Shown here in pieces: positions 14,201 through 27,300 of a DNA stretch of 64,000 bases (positions are counted from its first letter, which is position 1; every line of letters begins with the position of its first letter). The notes beneath the pieces are model-generated. The model was given only the letters and a program-made list of their open reading frames with translations. It was not told where the DNA came from and searched no databases. This stretch comes from Smittium mucronatum (Eukaryota; Kickxellomycota; Harpellomycetes; Harpellales; Legeriomycetaceae). Made by a program: the position numbers and the translations under genes. The stretch is taken from NCBI GenBank assembly GCA_001953115.1, contig LSSL01000503.1, positions 1 through 64,000 on the forward strand. The letters are read 5' to 3'.

Positions 14201-17200
14201 TTGTGTTTTCATCAAATTTACGATATGATTGGATACCCATTCCAAAATTGTATAATAATACCGTTTTATAATGATATTTATTTATTTATTTATAATAGCT
14301 AAAAAATGATGAAATTTTTTTAAAGTATTATAATCCAACTCAAAGCTCAAATTCTAAATCTTATTATCATTATTCAAAAAAATTATATAGAATAATCCGG
14401 AAATAATAAAAAAATTATTTTCATTTCTGGTATAAGAAAAAAAATTACTAATTAAATAAGTCGGAATTTTCGTTACATCACTTTTTTTTGGGAAAGAAGC
14501 CATAATATTAGAGGTTGGACTTTGATTTCTTCATTATACAATGAGTTTGTTCGATTAAATGTGGATTTTAATAATACCAAAATCATCAAATAACTTAACA
14601 GAAAATGTGCTTTGGAGAAACTTTCACAGATATGAAAAATTCCATAATTTAATTTATATATTAAGTACAAAGGCTGGAATATCAAAGTTTGGTAAATTGA
14701 ATATATATCTGTAAAATAAATCTCCTAGCAAATTTATTGTTTTAAATCTAATCCAATTTAAATTTTCTCTATATATTTCGCATATATATATATGCATATA
14801 TAAAAAATGTATATCCGTAAATTGAATATATATATATAAATTATTACGGCTCTCTTATTTTTCAAAAAAGATTCTTTTTTAAATTATGCCTTAGTGTATA
14901 GGAATTAGAAAATTTAATCTCATCTTTTTTAACAATATAATCAGGGTGGATGAAGTATAGTTTTATGTTAATTATATTCTGGAAAATAATGATCTGTATA
15001 GCCGAAGTAATATCGATAAACAGTGTGATAAAAAAAATTTTCCGGGATATTTAAGGTCTGATTATGTAAATTCTTCGATAATTTTTTTTTCGTTGATTTA
15101 TAATTATATTCTTGAAAATTTTATTTATTTCTATAAATTGAAAAATGGGAAATTAAATAAAATATCTTGGAATATTCTTTTAATATGTTTTTTAGTCGAA
15201 ATGAGTCTTGAAAAAAATAAATAGTAAATTTTGGATGATATTCTTCATTTAATTTGGTCTTTTTTGAAAGATTCAGTTTGAAACCTCATTTAAAACTAAT
15301 TAACCTTCGAACATGAATTGTTTTTTCTAAACCAGGACTAGAATTATCTCAGCGGTCGTATCAAATATCTTATGTAATAAAAACATACGATTTTTTTAAA
15401 AAACTTATTTTCAATAAAAGCTAGTCACTTTCCAGATCTCGATGTTTTTTCTTCCTTGAAAAAAAATCAGTGTGTTATTATCGAAATTTCGATTCAAATA
15501 ATCGAAATTTTTAGATTAAAATAAGCCAAATTTAATTAAATTGGTAAAAAAATATGAATATTACATATATTTTTTAAAATAAGCAGATTATATAATATTA
15601 TATGTTCTTTTTGATAGATTTTTATTGAAGGATTTTTCTTCTTTTTTACATATTAATTCACATAAAGTTATTTTTATAGAAAATTTTAAATACGATGTAT
15701 TCTAATCATCAAAAAATTTCATCTAAATATTATAAACTCTTCTATTTTAGAGAAGTTTTATCTTGAAATTTTTTTCAAAAAAATCTATCATATAAATTTT
15801 GGAATTGATTTTATATTATATAGAAAAGCTATCTTCTTCGAGCAGGTTTCCATTTTTTCCAAAATGAATATTCAATATTATTATTTTTTAAAATATCTTC
15901 TGATACATTAATAATATCATATTGAAAATTTTTTATTATATACGTTCTTTAATTACTTCTTTTCTACTTTATAATAGATCATTTGTATATTTATTAAAAT
16001 TATACCAGCAATTAACTATTGCTAAGTCTAATTCGGATTAATAAAAATATTTTTTCATTTGCTGAACAAAGTAAGGGTTCAAAATTCTTAAAATAGCCTC
16101 AAAATCCTCCCTTTAAAAATAACCCGAAAATGTTTTGAAACTCTAAAAGCTAAAATTTTCATTCTATTTAATCACTTGAATATTTATAAAAGAGAAAATT
16201 GTTTGCTTTTGCAAATAGCTCCATATATAATAGCTGAATCTAATCTTTAACCGGTTTAAATTTTGATAATAAAATTATTAATTTTACTTTTTAAAATCTT
16301 TGGGTCACATTTTTTTGATGGGGTAAAAAACTTTCATCTTCAGGACACTTATAGTATCCTGTAAGATGTATCATATATTTATTTTTAAGTATTAATTGTC
16401 ACAAATTTTTTCTCTAAATAGACCTATTTGTTGTATTACAGAGATATTATTTTTTTTAAATGATTTTTTTTATATTTTTTGTGATAATCTTTAAAAAAAT
16501 TAGAATTTTTTTTAATTTTTAGAATAATAATGTTAAATTATCAGAGATATTTTTCGGGAAAATATTATTTAATTATTTGAGGGATTATTTTTTCTTTTTT
16601 TGGGGGATTCTATATAACATGATTGAGGATATTAATTTTTATTAAAAATACATCTCTCAAACTTCGGTGATTTTTTATCGCATAATTCGAATAATTTTAA
16701 ATTTTAGTTTTTTAAAAGCTTTTATATTATATAAAGATATGAAAAAGAAATTGGATTATTCAAATAATAAAAAAAGGAGGAAATTTTTGGGGAAATGTAT
16801 CTAATTTAGATGCATTATCAATAAAATACTAAAAAAAATCTATTGTATGATAAATTTAACTATTAAAGATAAAAATAAATTTTTTTTTTATATATCAATA
16901 TTTTTTATATTTATGATCTATAAAATAGAAATAATTAATTTTTTTAGAAAAAAATTAAAGGTTTGTTATGATAAAGGATACATAAACTGTTTATATGTTT
17001 ATAAAAAGATTAAAAATGTTTATAATATAAATTTGATTTTAATGAGAGTTAATAATATCCAAATTCACATATGACTGAATTTTCGAGATAAATCTTGCTA
17101 TTATGAATCAATAACTGTGGTTAAAATTTGCCATATTTATCCAAAATACAAAACTCCCTAAATAAATATTCTTATTATAATTATAATCTGAAAAAAAATA

Positions 17201-17791
17201 TCTATTCAGTTTAACTTTAGTAGTTTTTCTCAAAGTTGTGTATAAATATTCCTCTATTAAGATATGAAGTTTTTCTGATTTTGATTTATTTAATCTGGAG
17301 ATATTCATAAATTTAATTTTTAAGTAAATGAAGCTATAATATATCGGAAAATAAATAATCAAAATATTTACAGTTTAGCTAAATTTCACCTCTTGGCGAC
17401 ATGATATAAAATTTATTTCAAATAAAGTACCCTAATTTTCTGAGAACAGAAAAATTATACTATTTATTCACTGTCAAATATCAATATAGTCATTTAATGT
17501 GTATATTAAATCCATTTTCATCAATAAAAGCAACAAGCTTATCTGAAATAAAATTTATTTTCTTGATTTTATTATGTTTCAAGTTTAATATTATATCACT
17601 ACTTGTTTCAGTTAATATAATAACCAATATATTTCGAGAAAAATCCATAAAATGTTATTTTATTATGGACTTTGAGAAAAAAAGCTCGTTTATTCCAGTT
17701 TGAGCAATATTTTTCTAACAAAAAAATGGATAAAAATGATCTTAATCCATAGTTAACATTTTTAAAAATTTTCATATTTTTTTTCGAAAGA

Positions 17792-17927
17792 GAATCAAGT
17801 TTTTCTGTTTCAATTTCAATTTCAAAATTTACGACCTTTCTAATTATTATAATCGTGACTAAAAATTTATTTTAAATTTTAAATTTAATCTAAAACTGAA
17901 ACTGAAACTGAATATTTTTTCTTGTTC
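17792..17927. repeat. imperfect inverted repeat of TTTCAATTTCA / TGAAACTGAAA type
   Basis: The left arm (17792-17823) carries three ATTTCA-type units after a TTTTTCTG tract. The right arm (17893-17927) carries the inverse, three AAACTG units followed by a T-rich tract. The arms are separated by about 70 bases. Transcribed, this could form a short imperfect hairpin. It is probably a simple-sequence product. Confidence 0.4.
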
Positions 17928-18956
17928 TTCAAATTTATTGGAAAAAAAAAGTAAAAATATGTCTTATAATTTAGGGGTTTTTTTTTATTCATCTTAAGTC
18001 CTTCAGATTACTTGAAATAATTATTACCATTAATTTTAAGACATGTTTTTATAAGAAAATATATTTTTCATATAGCCAATGCTTTAAATTTGTTTGAGAT
18101 ATTTAAGTTTTGTTTATAAATTATTGTTAAATCAGTGTATCAATATTTTTAACTTAAATACAAAAAATTCAAAATTTTATTTCATAAATTTCCTCTTTTG
18201 AAGTTATAATGGGCAGTATTTAAAATTTTTTAGGTTGGGATACATACAAGATTTATAATTTTAAACCTGTTACAGGTTTAAATTATAATAATATTTTTTA
18301 TTTTTTTTATTTTTGGCCTTTAAAAATCGCTATAATAATTAGTTATATCTATATTAGTTTATAAATAAATGATTTTTTGGATTTATTTTGGGAAAATTTG
18401 CTTTATTAAAAACTGATATTATTTTTAATATTATCAAACCTAATAACCGATTAACCGTACAATTTTTCGCTTATAGCTTTCATTCAACGTATGAAAATAT
18501 TATCCAATTTTAAAAAGAATTTAACCTCTTAAATCATTTCCATCTTTATCAAAATAAAATTTTGATTTTTTTAATTGCAAATTCAAAATTTTTTTCTGTA
18601 GAAAAAAAAATTAGCGCTTTTGTATAATATGAAATTTTAACATTGTAAAAAAAAATTTAAAAAATAAAAAATATTAAAACTAAATATATATTAATAATTA
18701 TGTAGAATGAATTTTCCCATATTTTTAGATTAATTGGATTCTAGTTAATATTATATTTGAACTAACCTCCCCACTTTAATTTAAAATAGATAATTAGCCT
18801 AGTATAAATGATGTTTAATTTTATGGACTATGATAAGAGTATTCAATTTATTTTAAAATATTCATTTGACTTCCAGTGTTTTAATTTTATTATTATCTTA
18901 ACTAAAAGAAGAATTATAGATAATGAGAATGAAAAAAGGAAAAAATAAGACTAACA

Positions 18957-18977
18957 CATATATATATATATATATAT
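18957..18977. repeat. (TA)n microsatellite
   Basis: Uninterrupted TA dinucleotide run of about ten units. Confidence 0.9.
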
Positions 18978-19657
18978 GTTTTTTAAATATTATCAGATTA
19001 ATATACGTAATTTTCAGGATTAATGTTAATTTATATAATAAAAGCAGGTTAAGAATAAAGAAAAATATAAAAAATTTATGAATAATAATTCCATTGCAAA
19101 AAAAAACATTTATAGACGCCACATTGATTCGATGCTTTAATTAGTGAGGTTATTATATTATAATGAAATTTTCGAAGTCTAAAAGTCCTGTATTACAATA
19201 ATAAAAGATAATTTCTGTGCGATTTTGGAATATTTTTTTTCGTCTACCTGAAGGAAAGAGAGATCATTATAAGATCGTTAAAATGTGTTTACAAGAAATA
19301 TTTAAGATTTAGTAGATATAGTGATTTTTTTACAAAAAATTTAACAGGGATATAACTAGGAGGCTATTATTTCGATATACCATAGCAAATATGGAATAAA
19401 TTTTAATTAATAGGTTTTCTCCAAAAATTCTCTCAAAAAAAGTAACTGGTATGATCCAAGTTTAAATAAAAATAATAAAAAACTTTCTTCCATCAAAATA
19501 ATGTGAAAAATATTTTATAAAATTAAAAAATTATTTAGGGGTGGGGGTGCAAGAAACGAAACAAAACATTTCTGAAACCACTGAAAATATGCATGAATTA
19601 TTATTATGCCTTCAGATTTTTCTAGTAAGAAAAATTCCGGATAAAATAATAAATATA

Positions 19658-19724
<67 letters not shown>
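19658..19724. repeat. (TAT)n microsatellite, about 22 units
   Basis: A 67-base perfect trinucleotide run. It creates an artefactual poly-tyrosine open frame on the plus strand, which should not be annotated as a protein. Confidence 0.95.
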
Positions 19725-22498
19725 GTTTTTTTTATTTTTAATGTTATTATTTAATTTGAATTTGAATTTATTGAAATAATTTTAACCTTTTTAAAACTGT
19801 TTTTTTATTCATTTAAAGCCACAAAAACTTAAAAAGCCCAATTAAATATTGTATTTATTAAAAACAGAATAATAATCTTTTAATCCTTTTAATTGGAATG
19901 TATATTCTCTAAATATCTTTTACGTATATCCTTGGATTTGGAACTTACCTTTAGGGTAAGATTTGTTTAATAATTTGTTTTTTTACCGTTTAGTTTATAG
20001 CCGAAATTAAAGGTTCTCTTCTCGATTCATCTACTTGATATATTCTATGACCTTTTATAATATTAATGGGCTCTAAAAAAAGTTTTAGATTTAAATTTAG
20101 AACATTAGGCCTAATTATATTTGAAAAGTCAAAATATTTATTGTCATAATATTAATTTATTGTTTTTTTTAACTTTAAAAATAAGACTAGTTTTGAATGA
20201 AGTGCATATATTTTGAATTGATCTTAGTGCAAAATAAATAATTATGTAAAATTTAAATGATCCATGATCACAATTTTAAATTATTATAGCGCTTTAAAAT
20301 TTTTCTAAAGTAGTTGATATTTTTTTTATTGGTTTAATTATCATTTTTTTAACCTCTAACACTGTTATATATCAATTTTGATGTTATATTATTATTTTTA
20401 ATTTAGTCCAACCTCATATAATCGCTTTTTTTCGTATCTTAAACGATTTATTATGTGTGGATTCACAATACCAAATTTTATTTTTTACGAATGAAGGGCA
20501 GAAGTTATCATAAATAAGAATATTTTTGTGCAACTATTTTAATATCAAATTTATTATCAAAATTTAATATTAATTCATTAGAATAAGTTATAAGAATTCT
20601 CCGAAATTGAATGATTTGACTTTAAAAGTAATAAATAATGTCTTCAATCATGTTATAGAGTAACCCCAAAAAAGAAAAAACATTAATTAAAAAAAAAATA
20701 AACGTAGCATCAACCCAATTTTTAAATAAGAATAATAAGAATATTAATTGCTGATTAGTGGGTTTACATCCAATTTAAGTGAGTAATTAAATGATTTTAA
20801 GAAAGTTATGGTTAATTAGTGGATTTTTATCGAATCAAAATAAAAGTAAAAAAGAGTTTGTAAAACGCCGATTAGTTATAATAGAGTAAATTTTAACATC
20901 AAAAAAGTAAAAATTATTTCGGAAAAATATTAAAGTTACTTAATTTTCATAAATTTTCATTTGAATATTAACAATATTTCTTACTAAACAAATTTAAATA
21001 GTGAATTTTTGTTTTGTTTGTTAAAGATTATATTTTGACTAATAATAGTTTTCAAAGAAAATCTGAGCTTTTTATGAACCTATACAAAATAAATATCTCA
21101 TTAGATTAGATAAAAAACAAAATCCACGCTATTCATAATTTCCCGTCGGGTTTCTATATACGAAAAAACCAAATCATTTTTGTATTAATAAAAAGCAGCG
21201 AATATTCAATGTATATAGTTTAAAAATATATATTTTAATGAAAATTTAAATATTTCAAACCAATTTCTCTAAAAATATTAAAATTTTATTAAAATTCAAA
21301 TAAATCTTTGTTATTTTCTAAACAAAATTATTATAAGCTAGATTAATAATATTGTGTAATAAAAGATTCGAGACGAAAATAAAAATAAAATCGCAATCAA
21401 TTAAAAATTTTATAACAGTTTGAACAAATAATGAATATGATGAATACTCCTTTATTATCAAACACGTTTATCAACATCTACTGAATATGGGATTATAGAA
21501 TTGCGAAAAAATCACCAAAGTCCAGAAAAATAAACAAATTAGATTATAATTACCGAACAAAACACAAATATACTTTCTAGTAGAAAAAGGGGGGAATACA
21601 TTATACGCATTATGTTAGTTAAAAAATTATTTTTTTTGGATTATGAAATTCCGAATTACCCTCAAAAATAAGAAAAATCTTAATTACGAGGCTTTTTTAA
21701 AAAAATTATCACCATTAATCCAAGTGAAGTTAATTTGATCGAATATACAATTAAAAAAAGGTTATATGTGGCTAAATTTCTAGAATATTCAGGACCAGTG
21801 AAATTTTTTATTTTTACATATAATAAAGAAAGAAGTATTTTTACTTTAGCTGGATGCGAAGTGAATAAATTTTATATTGTGATAATAATAGCCTTTAAAA
21901 CCCGAGTTTTGAAAGTTCATATGGTTCCAGTTTTCTCTTTTTTTGACTTTTTAATTTAAAAACCAAAAAAAAAAACTTTTAAAATTAAGCTTATTGTTGC
22001 AAGTAGTGATTGGAATATTAAGCCATATAATTTAACTAGGGGAATATCAATAAAATAATGATTAATTTTTGTTCATACTAAGATGCCGAATAAAAGTAGA
22101 TTTTTTCATTAATTTTCAGGTTTTAAAACTAATAAATTTTGTTATATACGGGAGATTCTTTTCAAGACTAGACTATTTTTTTACTGTGTAAACCATTGGC
22201 CACACTTGAATTTATTTAAAAAAGACCAATAAAAATAGAAAAAAATACTGGCCCTAATAAATTTTCAAAATTTTACCAATATAAAATTAGCCTCTAAAAT
22301 TCATTGAATTATCCTATAGCTTTATGTTTTATCTTTACAAAATATTTCCAAATTAGGAAAGTAGTAAAAATTTAGTAGGAAAATGTCCGCTCTCAGAGAA
22401 TCTTCCATATTTTCCAATGTTAGAACCTATTAGAATCGGATGTCCTGCGAAAAATTCAAAGATTAAAAGAATAATTTTTAACAACATAAATTTTGTCA

Positions 22499-22818
22499 TT
22501 AATCCCGTTAGAAGTAGGCTCTGACTAGGAGCTCAGTAGTTTAAATTAACTATTTTTCATCGACAAAGAGCTTAATTCTTGACTGCTAGTAACCTCAGTC
22601 ATACATACTTGAAACAATGCTAGGAGGGGGGGGGTCTTTTGGTTGGTATATTGCACCCCTTTACCGTAGGTACGCAGCCAGTAGCCCGGCAGAGGAGCTT
22701 ATTTTAGTTTGGATAATAGTATTTTCTATACGTCTTTTTATGTTTTTCATATTTTTTTAGTATAGTTTTTAATGGAGTTATATTACAATAAAATTCCGTG
22801 ATACAAATTTTTTTTTTA
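22499..22818 (+). mobile_element. 5'-truncated retroelement-like copy A with 11-bp flanking repeats
   Basis: This 320-bp segment is the inverse, diverged counterpart of the 3' half of the element at 31599-32225. The matches cover a GC-richer core (shared TGGCTGCGTACCTACGG-type stretch on the reverse strand), a GAAGTAGGCTCTGA block near its start, and the end block 22777-22806 containing AATAAAATTCCG then GATACAA. Homology begins exactly at TTAAT (22499), directly after the direct repeat AAATTTTGTCA at 22488-22498. The same 11 bases recur at 22819-22829 beyond the 3' end. A short target-site duplication, a 5' break point different from the other copies and an AATAAA near the 3' end suggest target-primed retrotransposition of a LINE or SINE. 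No open frame survives in this copy. The right-hand repeat adjoins a T-rich stretch, so chance inflates the match somewhat. Confidence 0.6.
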
Positions 22819-22829
22819 AAATTTTGTCA

Positions 22830-25818
22830 AATGCGTAAATCTCAATTGAGAATTTGCTCAAGAAGAATGAGCTATAAGATTCTTATAGCTAACCATCTAC
22901 CAACCATACACGAATTTACACCCAAAATATCTCAATTTTTTTAGGTGAAATCCAGCAGAGTGGCATGATTTTTTATTTTACCAAAGCTTCAATTTAAAAT
23001 TTTTTTCTCGATCATTTTTACTGCTTTCTAATTAAAATGCACTTTGTTCATAATCAATTATGTGTTTTCAAAATTGGGTTTAGGGAAGGTATATTATACC
23101 CCTATATTGGAAAAAAAAATCCTATATTTTAATAATATGCCTCTAAAAAGGAAAAATAAATAAAACAAAACGTGTTAAAATACATCATTGAAAGTGGAAA
23201 GCTGATTTCCCAAAAATGAAAACCCCTATAAGTCAAAATTCCAATTTTTATTATAATATTTCTTGATAGAGTAGATTTTCTCCAATTCAACGGAAGGAAC
23301 CCCTCCCCCACACGGGATTAAAATTCAAAATTTAATTATTTCCCCGAGGTATTATCATTAAAAGGTCTTTTTATTATTTTCTTGTTGTTTTTTTTGATTA
23401 ATTTTATTACTTAGATCTTAATTAAGCTTAGAAAATTAATATACTTTTAGGCAATATTAGCAACAACCAACTCTTAAGCTTATACGCAATTATAAATATT
23501 AGTTTTGGTGAATTATTAAACAGCAATCCGTTAATTTTTGTAATTTCTAAGATATTCCACTCATGCTTTGCTGATAATATCATATATTTCACAGAAAAAA
23601 ACATTAATACAACCTATTTTGGACTTTTTCATCATTAAAAAAACAAACCAATAAATAATATTATCTATAAACAAGGTTAATATACATTTAAACAATCATA
23701 AAGTATATTTATGGTCATTTTTTAAACATATATATTAGAGGGATTATCCACTTGATATACTCATAAATATATAAATGAAAAATTAAAGAAAGTATACCCT
23801 TTTACCCATTAAAAACCAATTAAAAAATATTGAAAGGTATATTTGCTAATTAGATATTAGTTAGTTAATTCGAAATCGAAAAGCCATTAGCAGAAGTAAA
23901 TTTGATTCCATGACAATTTGCAAACTACCATTTCGCCTAATTTTTCTTCCCATCATTTTGCATAATTATGATGGTGTTGAAGAATGATATTTGTGTAATT
24001 TTCAAAAGTATCTATTAAAAAAGTTAAATCTTAATATTTTACATTTATTGGCTAAAAAATATACCAAATGTATTGTATGTCGATTGGAAGTATACCATCA
24101 GCTTTGAAATGGCCGTAGAAACGTATGGGGGTTTAAATTAAAACTTCACAAAGCCATACCACGAATTCTAATATCCAAAAATTTAAAAGGTATTCTATAG
24201 TTAATTTAATATTGCCTAAATTGATTTAATCGTTGATTGTATCAATATCAATATCAATAAGATCATATTTATTTCTTAAGGCTTCCTATTTTAGACTCAA
24301 AAAAGAAATGTTATAGTGTTTGCGCAAAATTATATTTTTCATTAGATGATTAAGGTAGTATCAACTACTATGTAGTAAAAATTTTTAAGCTAACCGATAG
24401 TAGGGCCAATTTTTTCAATATTTATTATATTGTTAAAACTTTTATTAAAAAAAATCATATTTGGAATCTATAAAATAATTAATTGATATTTAATTAATGA
24501 ATGATCTTTGATAAGATTATTAATGGGCATTCCAATTTTTATGATATTAATTAATCGGTCAAGTTTAATGTTTACACAAACCGAATTAAGTATTATGAAA
24601 TTAGCTTTTTTAGAGAAACGGGAAACCAATCAAAAAGGAAAATAACTATATAATTTGCCTTCAACTGATAAAGCTTATTGAAAAAATGAAATAGCAGATT
24701 TTTGGGATAGTAAAGGGTGTAATTTGTTTACTTGGAAATTTATATATATCTATAACTGCATTATTTAGATAATCTAACTAATATATATATATATATATAT
24801 ATAACTTTTACTGATATTAGTTTAATTTTGAAAATATCGACTAAAAAATTCTCGCTGTTTACATTAATCAGTCTTTTATAAAAAAATTATGGAATTCCCA
24901 AAAAATTTAATATAGTGCGATGGCAATACTTTGTATTAAAATTTAAAAAGTATTTAAAATTCATTATGAAGCGTTCTAATTAATAACAATAACCATGCTT
25001 ATATCGATCACTTGTGCAATACTTTTGTTTTTGATTAAGGTATTTATAAAATTTACATTAATAATCCAAAAACAAACCAAAGAAAACTAAAGGATGGAAT
25101 TTCAGCACAAATTTATTGTTAAATAGTCAATTTTTGCTAAAGTTAGTAGTTTGTTAAACATGGGATCACAAATAATCAAACAAGCAAAATAATTATTAGA
25201 TTATCTCGGTAATTAACAGATTTTTCACAATATTACATACTAGCATTACCTAACCTACTTAGAACAGCAAAAAAAAATTTCCGAATGCTTGATATGTTTA
25301 TTAACACTTCATAATCGGATTTAAACACATACAGATTATATGCATTTATCATCGGATATCTTTATTTTCCGAAAAAAAATTAAATTTCTAAAACTATATT
25401 TTCACGATTATTTTCCAATCTATACTCAATTTCTGCGATTTTAGAATTTTTTTTTTAATGGCTCAATTTAGGGATTATTTTTCATTTATTAAGAACAAAA
25501 AAAAACATCTAAATCAGCCGAATGCGAATAGAATATGTTTTTGTACTATGAGTGTTTTTATTGAAAGGAGATTCTAGAAACTCCACCAAAATTTTCTATA
25601 AAATTTATTCTTATGATCAGGGGTAAAAATGTCACACGAGGCTTTTTTGAAAGAATTTTTGAGTTGAGGATCACAATTTTAGATTTTTTACTTTTTTATT
25701 TGGAAAATGGTATAACATATAACGTATAACTTAAACAATAGTAGCATTAATTATCCATTTAAATAGTCACATAAATTAATATTCAGCCGGTTTTTATATA
25801 GTGAAGATATGAAATATA
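22830..25818. other. intergenic, moderately AT-rich
   Basis: No supported gene. The stretch could contain eroded upstream parts (reverse transcriptase, RNase H) of the retrotransposon whose integrase remnant follows at 25819, but I could not identify any conserved motif. A short ATATCA tandem lies near 24241-24258. Confidence 0.5.
24781..24803. repeat. (AT)n microsatellite
   Basis: Uninterrupted AT dinucleotide run of about eleven units. Confidence 0.9.
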
Positions 25819-26140
25819 GATGATGTACGAGATGAATTATTAATAGTTTGGAGTTAAAGAAAAATAAGATATAGACCCTAAAAATTAATTATGAGAAATA
25901 GTCAGTCTGGGGAATTCTCTAGAAGTTCATTTCAGACCTTTAAGAATTGTAGCATAAAGTTACATTAATTCTTCAATAAATGGTGTTCAAACCGAAACTA
26001 CTAATAATTTGATTAATACTTTTCATGCTGCCCTTTTGAAATTAGTAGGATAATCTAGTTGATTCAGATTTAATGTGTCTTGAAAGGATTTAAATGTTAA
26101 ATAGATGATAATTGGATGGTATGTATCAGTTTATTAGAAA
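25819..26140 (+). pseudogene. decayed LTR-retrotransposon integrase core (Ty3/gypsy-like)
   Basis: Two reading frames together give the signature of a retroviral-type integrase catalytic core. From 25819 one frame reads DDVRDELL, then stop-interrupted residues ending in KLI, then at 25903-25965 QSGEF..SFQTF....SIKLH, matching the second catalytic Asp region (usually SDxGxEF) and the following strand. After a frameshift, 25979-26050 reads NGVQTE, then TNNLINTF and HAALLKLVG, matching the block around the third catalytic residue (usually NGxxER.N..L). The spacing agrees with the DD35E family. The second catalytic Asp appears lost, there are several stops, and the first Asp region was not found. 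It is therefore a dead remnant. Assignment to Ty3/gypsy rather than copia rests only on the HAALLKL-type tail and is weak. No LTRs were identified around it. Confidence 0.45.
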
Positions 26141-27049
26141 ATGGGGCATAAATAATAGAAAAAAAAAAGTCTCCTGTTATATAATCAAAGAATGACGATA
26201 CTCTGAATTGATATTTGCCGGGATCTAATTTTATAATTCTAGATTTTTTTTAGTGAAAGAATTTAGTTCATTTTAGAGCCGATATTTATTATTGGTCCAT
26301 TGTTCCCACGAAACAAATAACTCTTATATAATTTTGACCTCAACAAGGAAGAAAAATTTTTCCCATAGTTGCCAAGTACAACCCTAAACTGATTTTCAAT
26401 TATTTATTGGATAACACAAAATAATTAGTTATTCCTATATTTCCAAATAAAGAATCAGGGGAAAATTGAAGAGAGTGTCCGAGTTAATAAGAACATCCAA
26501 TTTTTCAGTTAGTTTGAAATATCTCACAAAAGCCTTTGTCTATAAATGTTCTGTAAACTGGGAAAAATAAATTGATATTTTTTTTAAAAAAAAAAATTCC
26601 AACAATAAACCTCTACATAGTTGGGAGCACTAAAATAATATCCATTCTCTGTTCAGTGCAAAGATTCTTTTTTTTTTTCTTTTTTTTTACGCAGAATTTA
26701 TTTTTAAACTTAATAAAAATGCAAAAATTCATTTGTGTAATCATTTATAATTGGTAAAATCTTGATAGTCCCAAACTATGATTCGAGGGTTTTGATTATA
26801 TTTAAAAAGGCTAATATGAATTGTCTCTAAACATTGGCTATTTATTTAGCATATATGGGAGATTGTTTGGTAATCAAGATAGTGCCTAAAATTCGAAAGC
26901 TTATCAGTATATAGTTTATTGGTTCAATAGATCGATAAATAGCTCAAAATTAGATCTTAAACTCATTTTTTTGGTCTATACCAGCATCAGACAGTTTTTG
27001 CATATAATTTGAAATTACCTAAAAAGAAAATAAATATAGGCATAGATTA
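26141..27049. other. intergenic, probably retrotransposon debris
   Basis: This follows the integrase remnant. A tryptophan-containing stretch near 26113-26160 could correspond to the integrase C-terminal part, but it is full of stops. Otherwise it contains homopolymer tracts (for example T runs at 26670-26690) and no coherent gene. Confidence 0.4.
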
Positions 27050-27300
27050 AGTGTCCAGTGTCGTGACATTTGACCTATTGCCAATTGACCTACTGTACAT
27101 TTCACCTATTTTTTTGTCCATTTTTAATATGATATTTTTTCCGTTTTATACTTTCGATACAAATACGTCTTTTGATCGACGCTTCTCTATAATCTAGAAT
27201 CCCAATAGTATAAAAAGTAGATGAAACTGTAATCATGTGAATAGTCTTTAGGGCGGCAGTAGGTGAAATGTCCTTAGACCATAGTGTCCGCTTCGTCAAA
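27050..27300. mobile_element. MITE-like element with imperfect terminal inverted repeats
   Basis: ACATTTGACCTATTGCC at 27066-27082 is matched in inverse orientation by GGCAGTAGGTGAAATGT at 27255-27271 (15 of 17 positions). The outer flanks also carry GTGTCC-type sequence on both sides. A further direct copy of the motif, GACCTACTGTACATTTCACC, lies at 27087-27106. The inner 150 bp have no coding capacity. A short non-coding element with complex subterminal repeats is typical of a non-autonomous DNA transposon. The family is not identified and a clean target-site duplication was not seen. Confidence 0.45.

Larger units (their letters stand above)
1493..22487. other. AT-rich gene desert (left)
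   Basis: About 21 kb of almost pure A/T sequence with homopolymer A and T tracts, TA-rich stretches and rare G/C bases. Open frames here (for example near 6611, 14006, 14473, 16847, 17108 and 18898) are short, often begin at TTG rather than ATG, and translate to Phe/Ile/Lys/Asn/Tyr-rich sequence, as expected by chance. A run of 13 C lies at 4011-4023. I see no RNA gene and no transposon coding sequence. Simple repeats inside it are listed separately. Confidence 0.7.

Noticed and set aside
19541..19741. 66-codon ORF ending in poly-tyrosine
   Set aside because: It is the translation of the (TAT)n microsatellite. The part before it is Ile/Asn-rich and lacks any domain.
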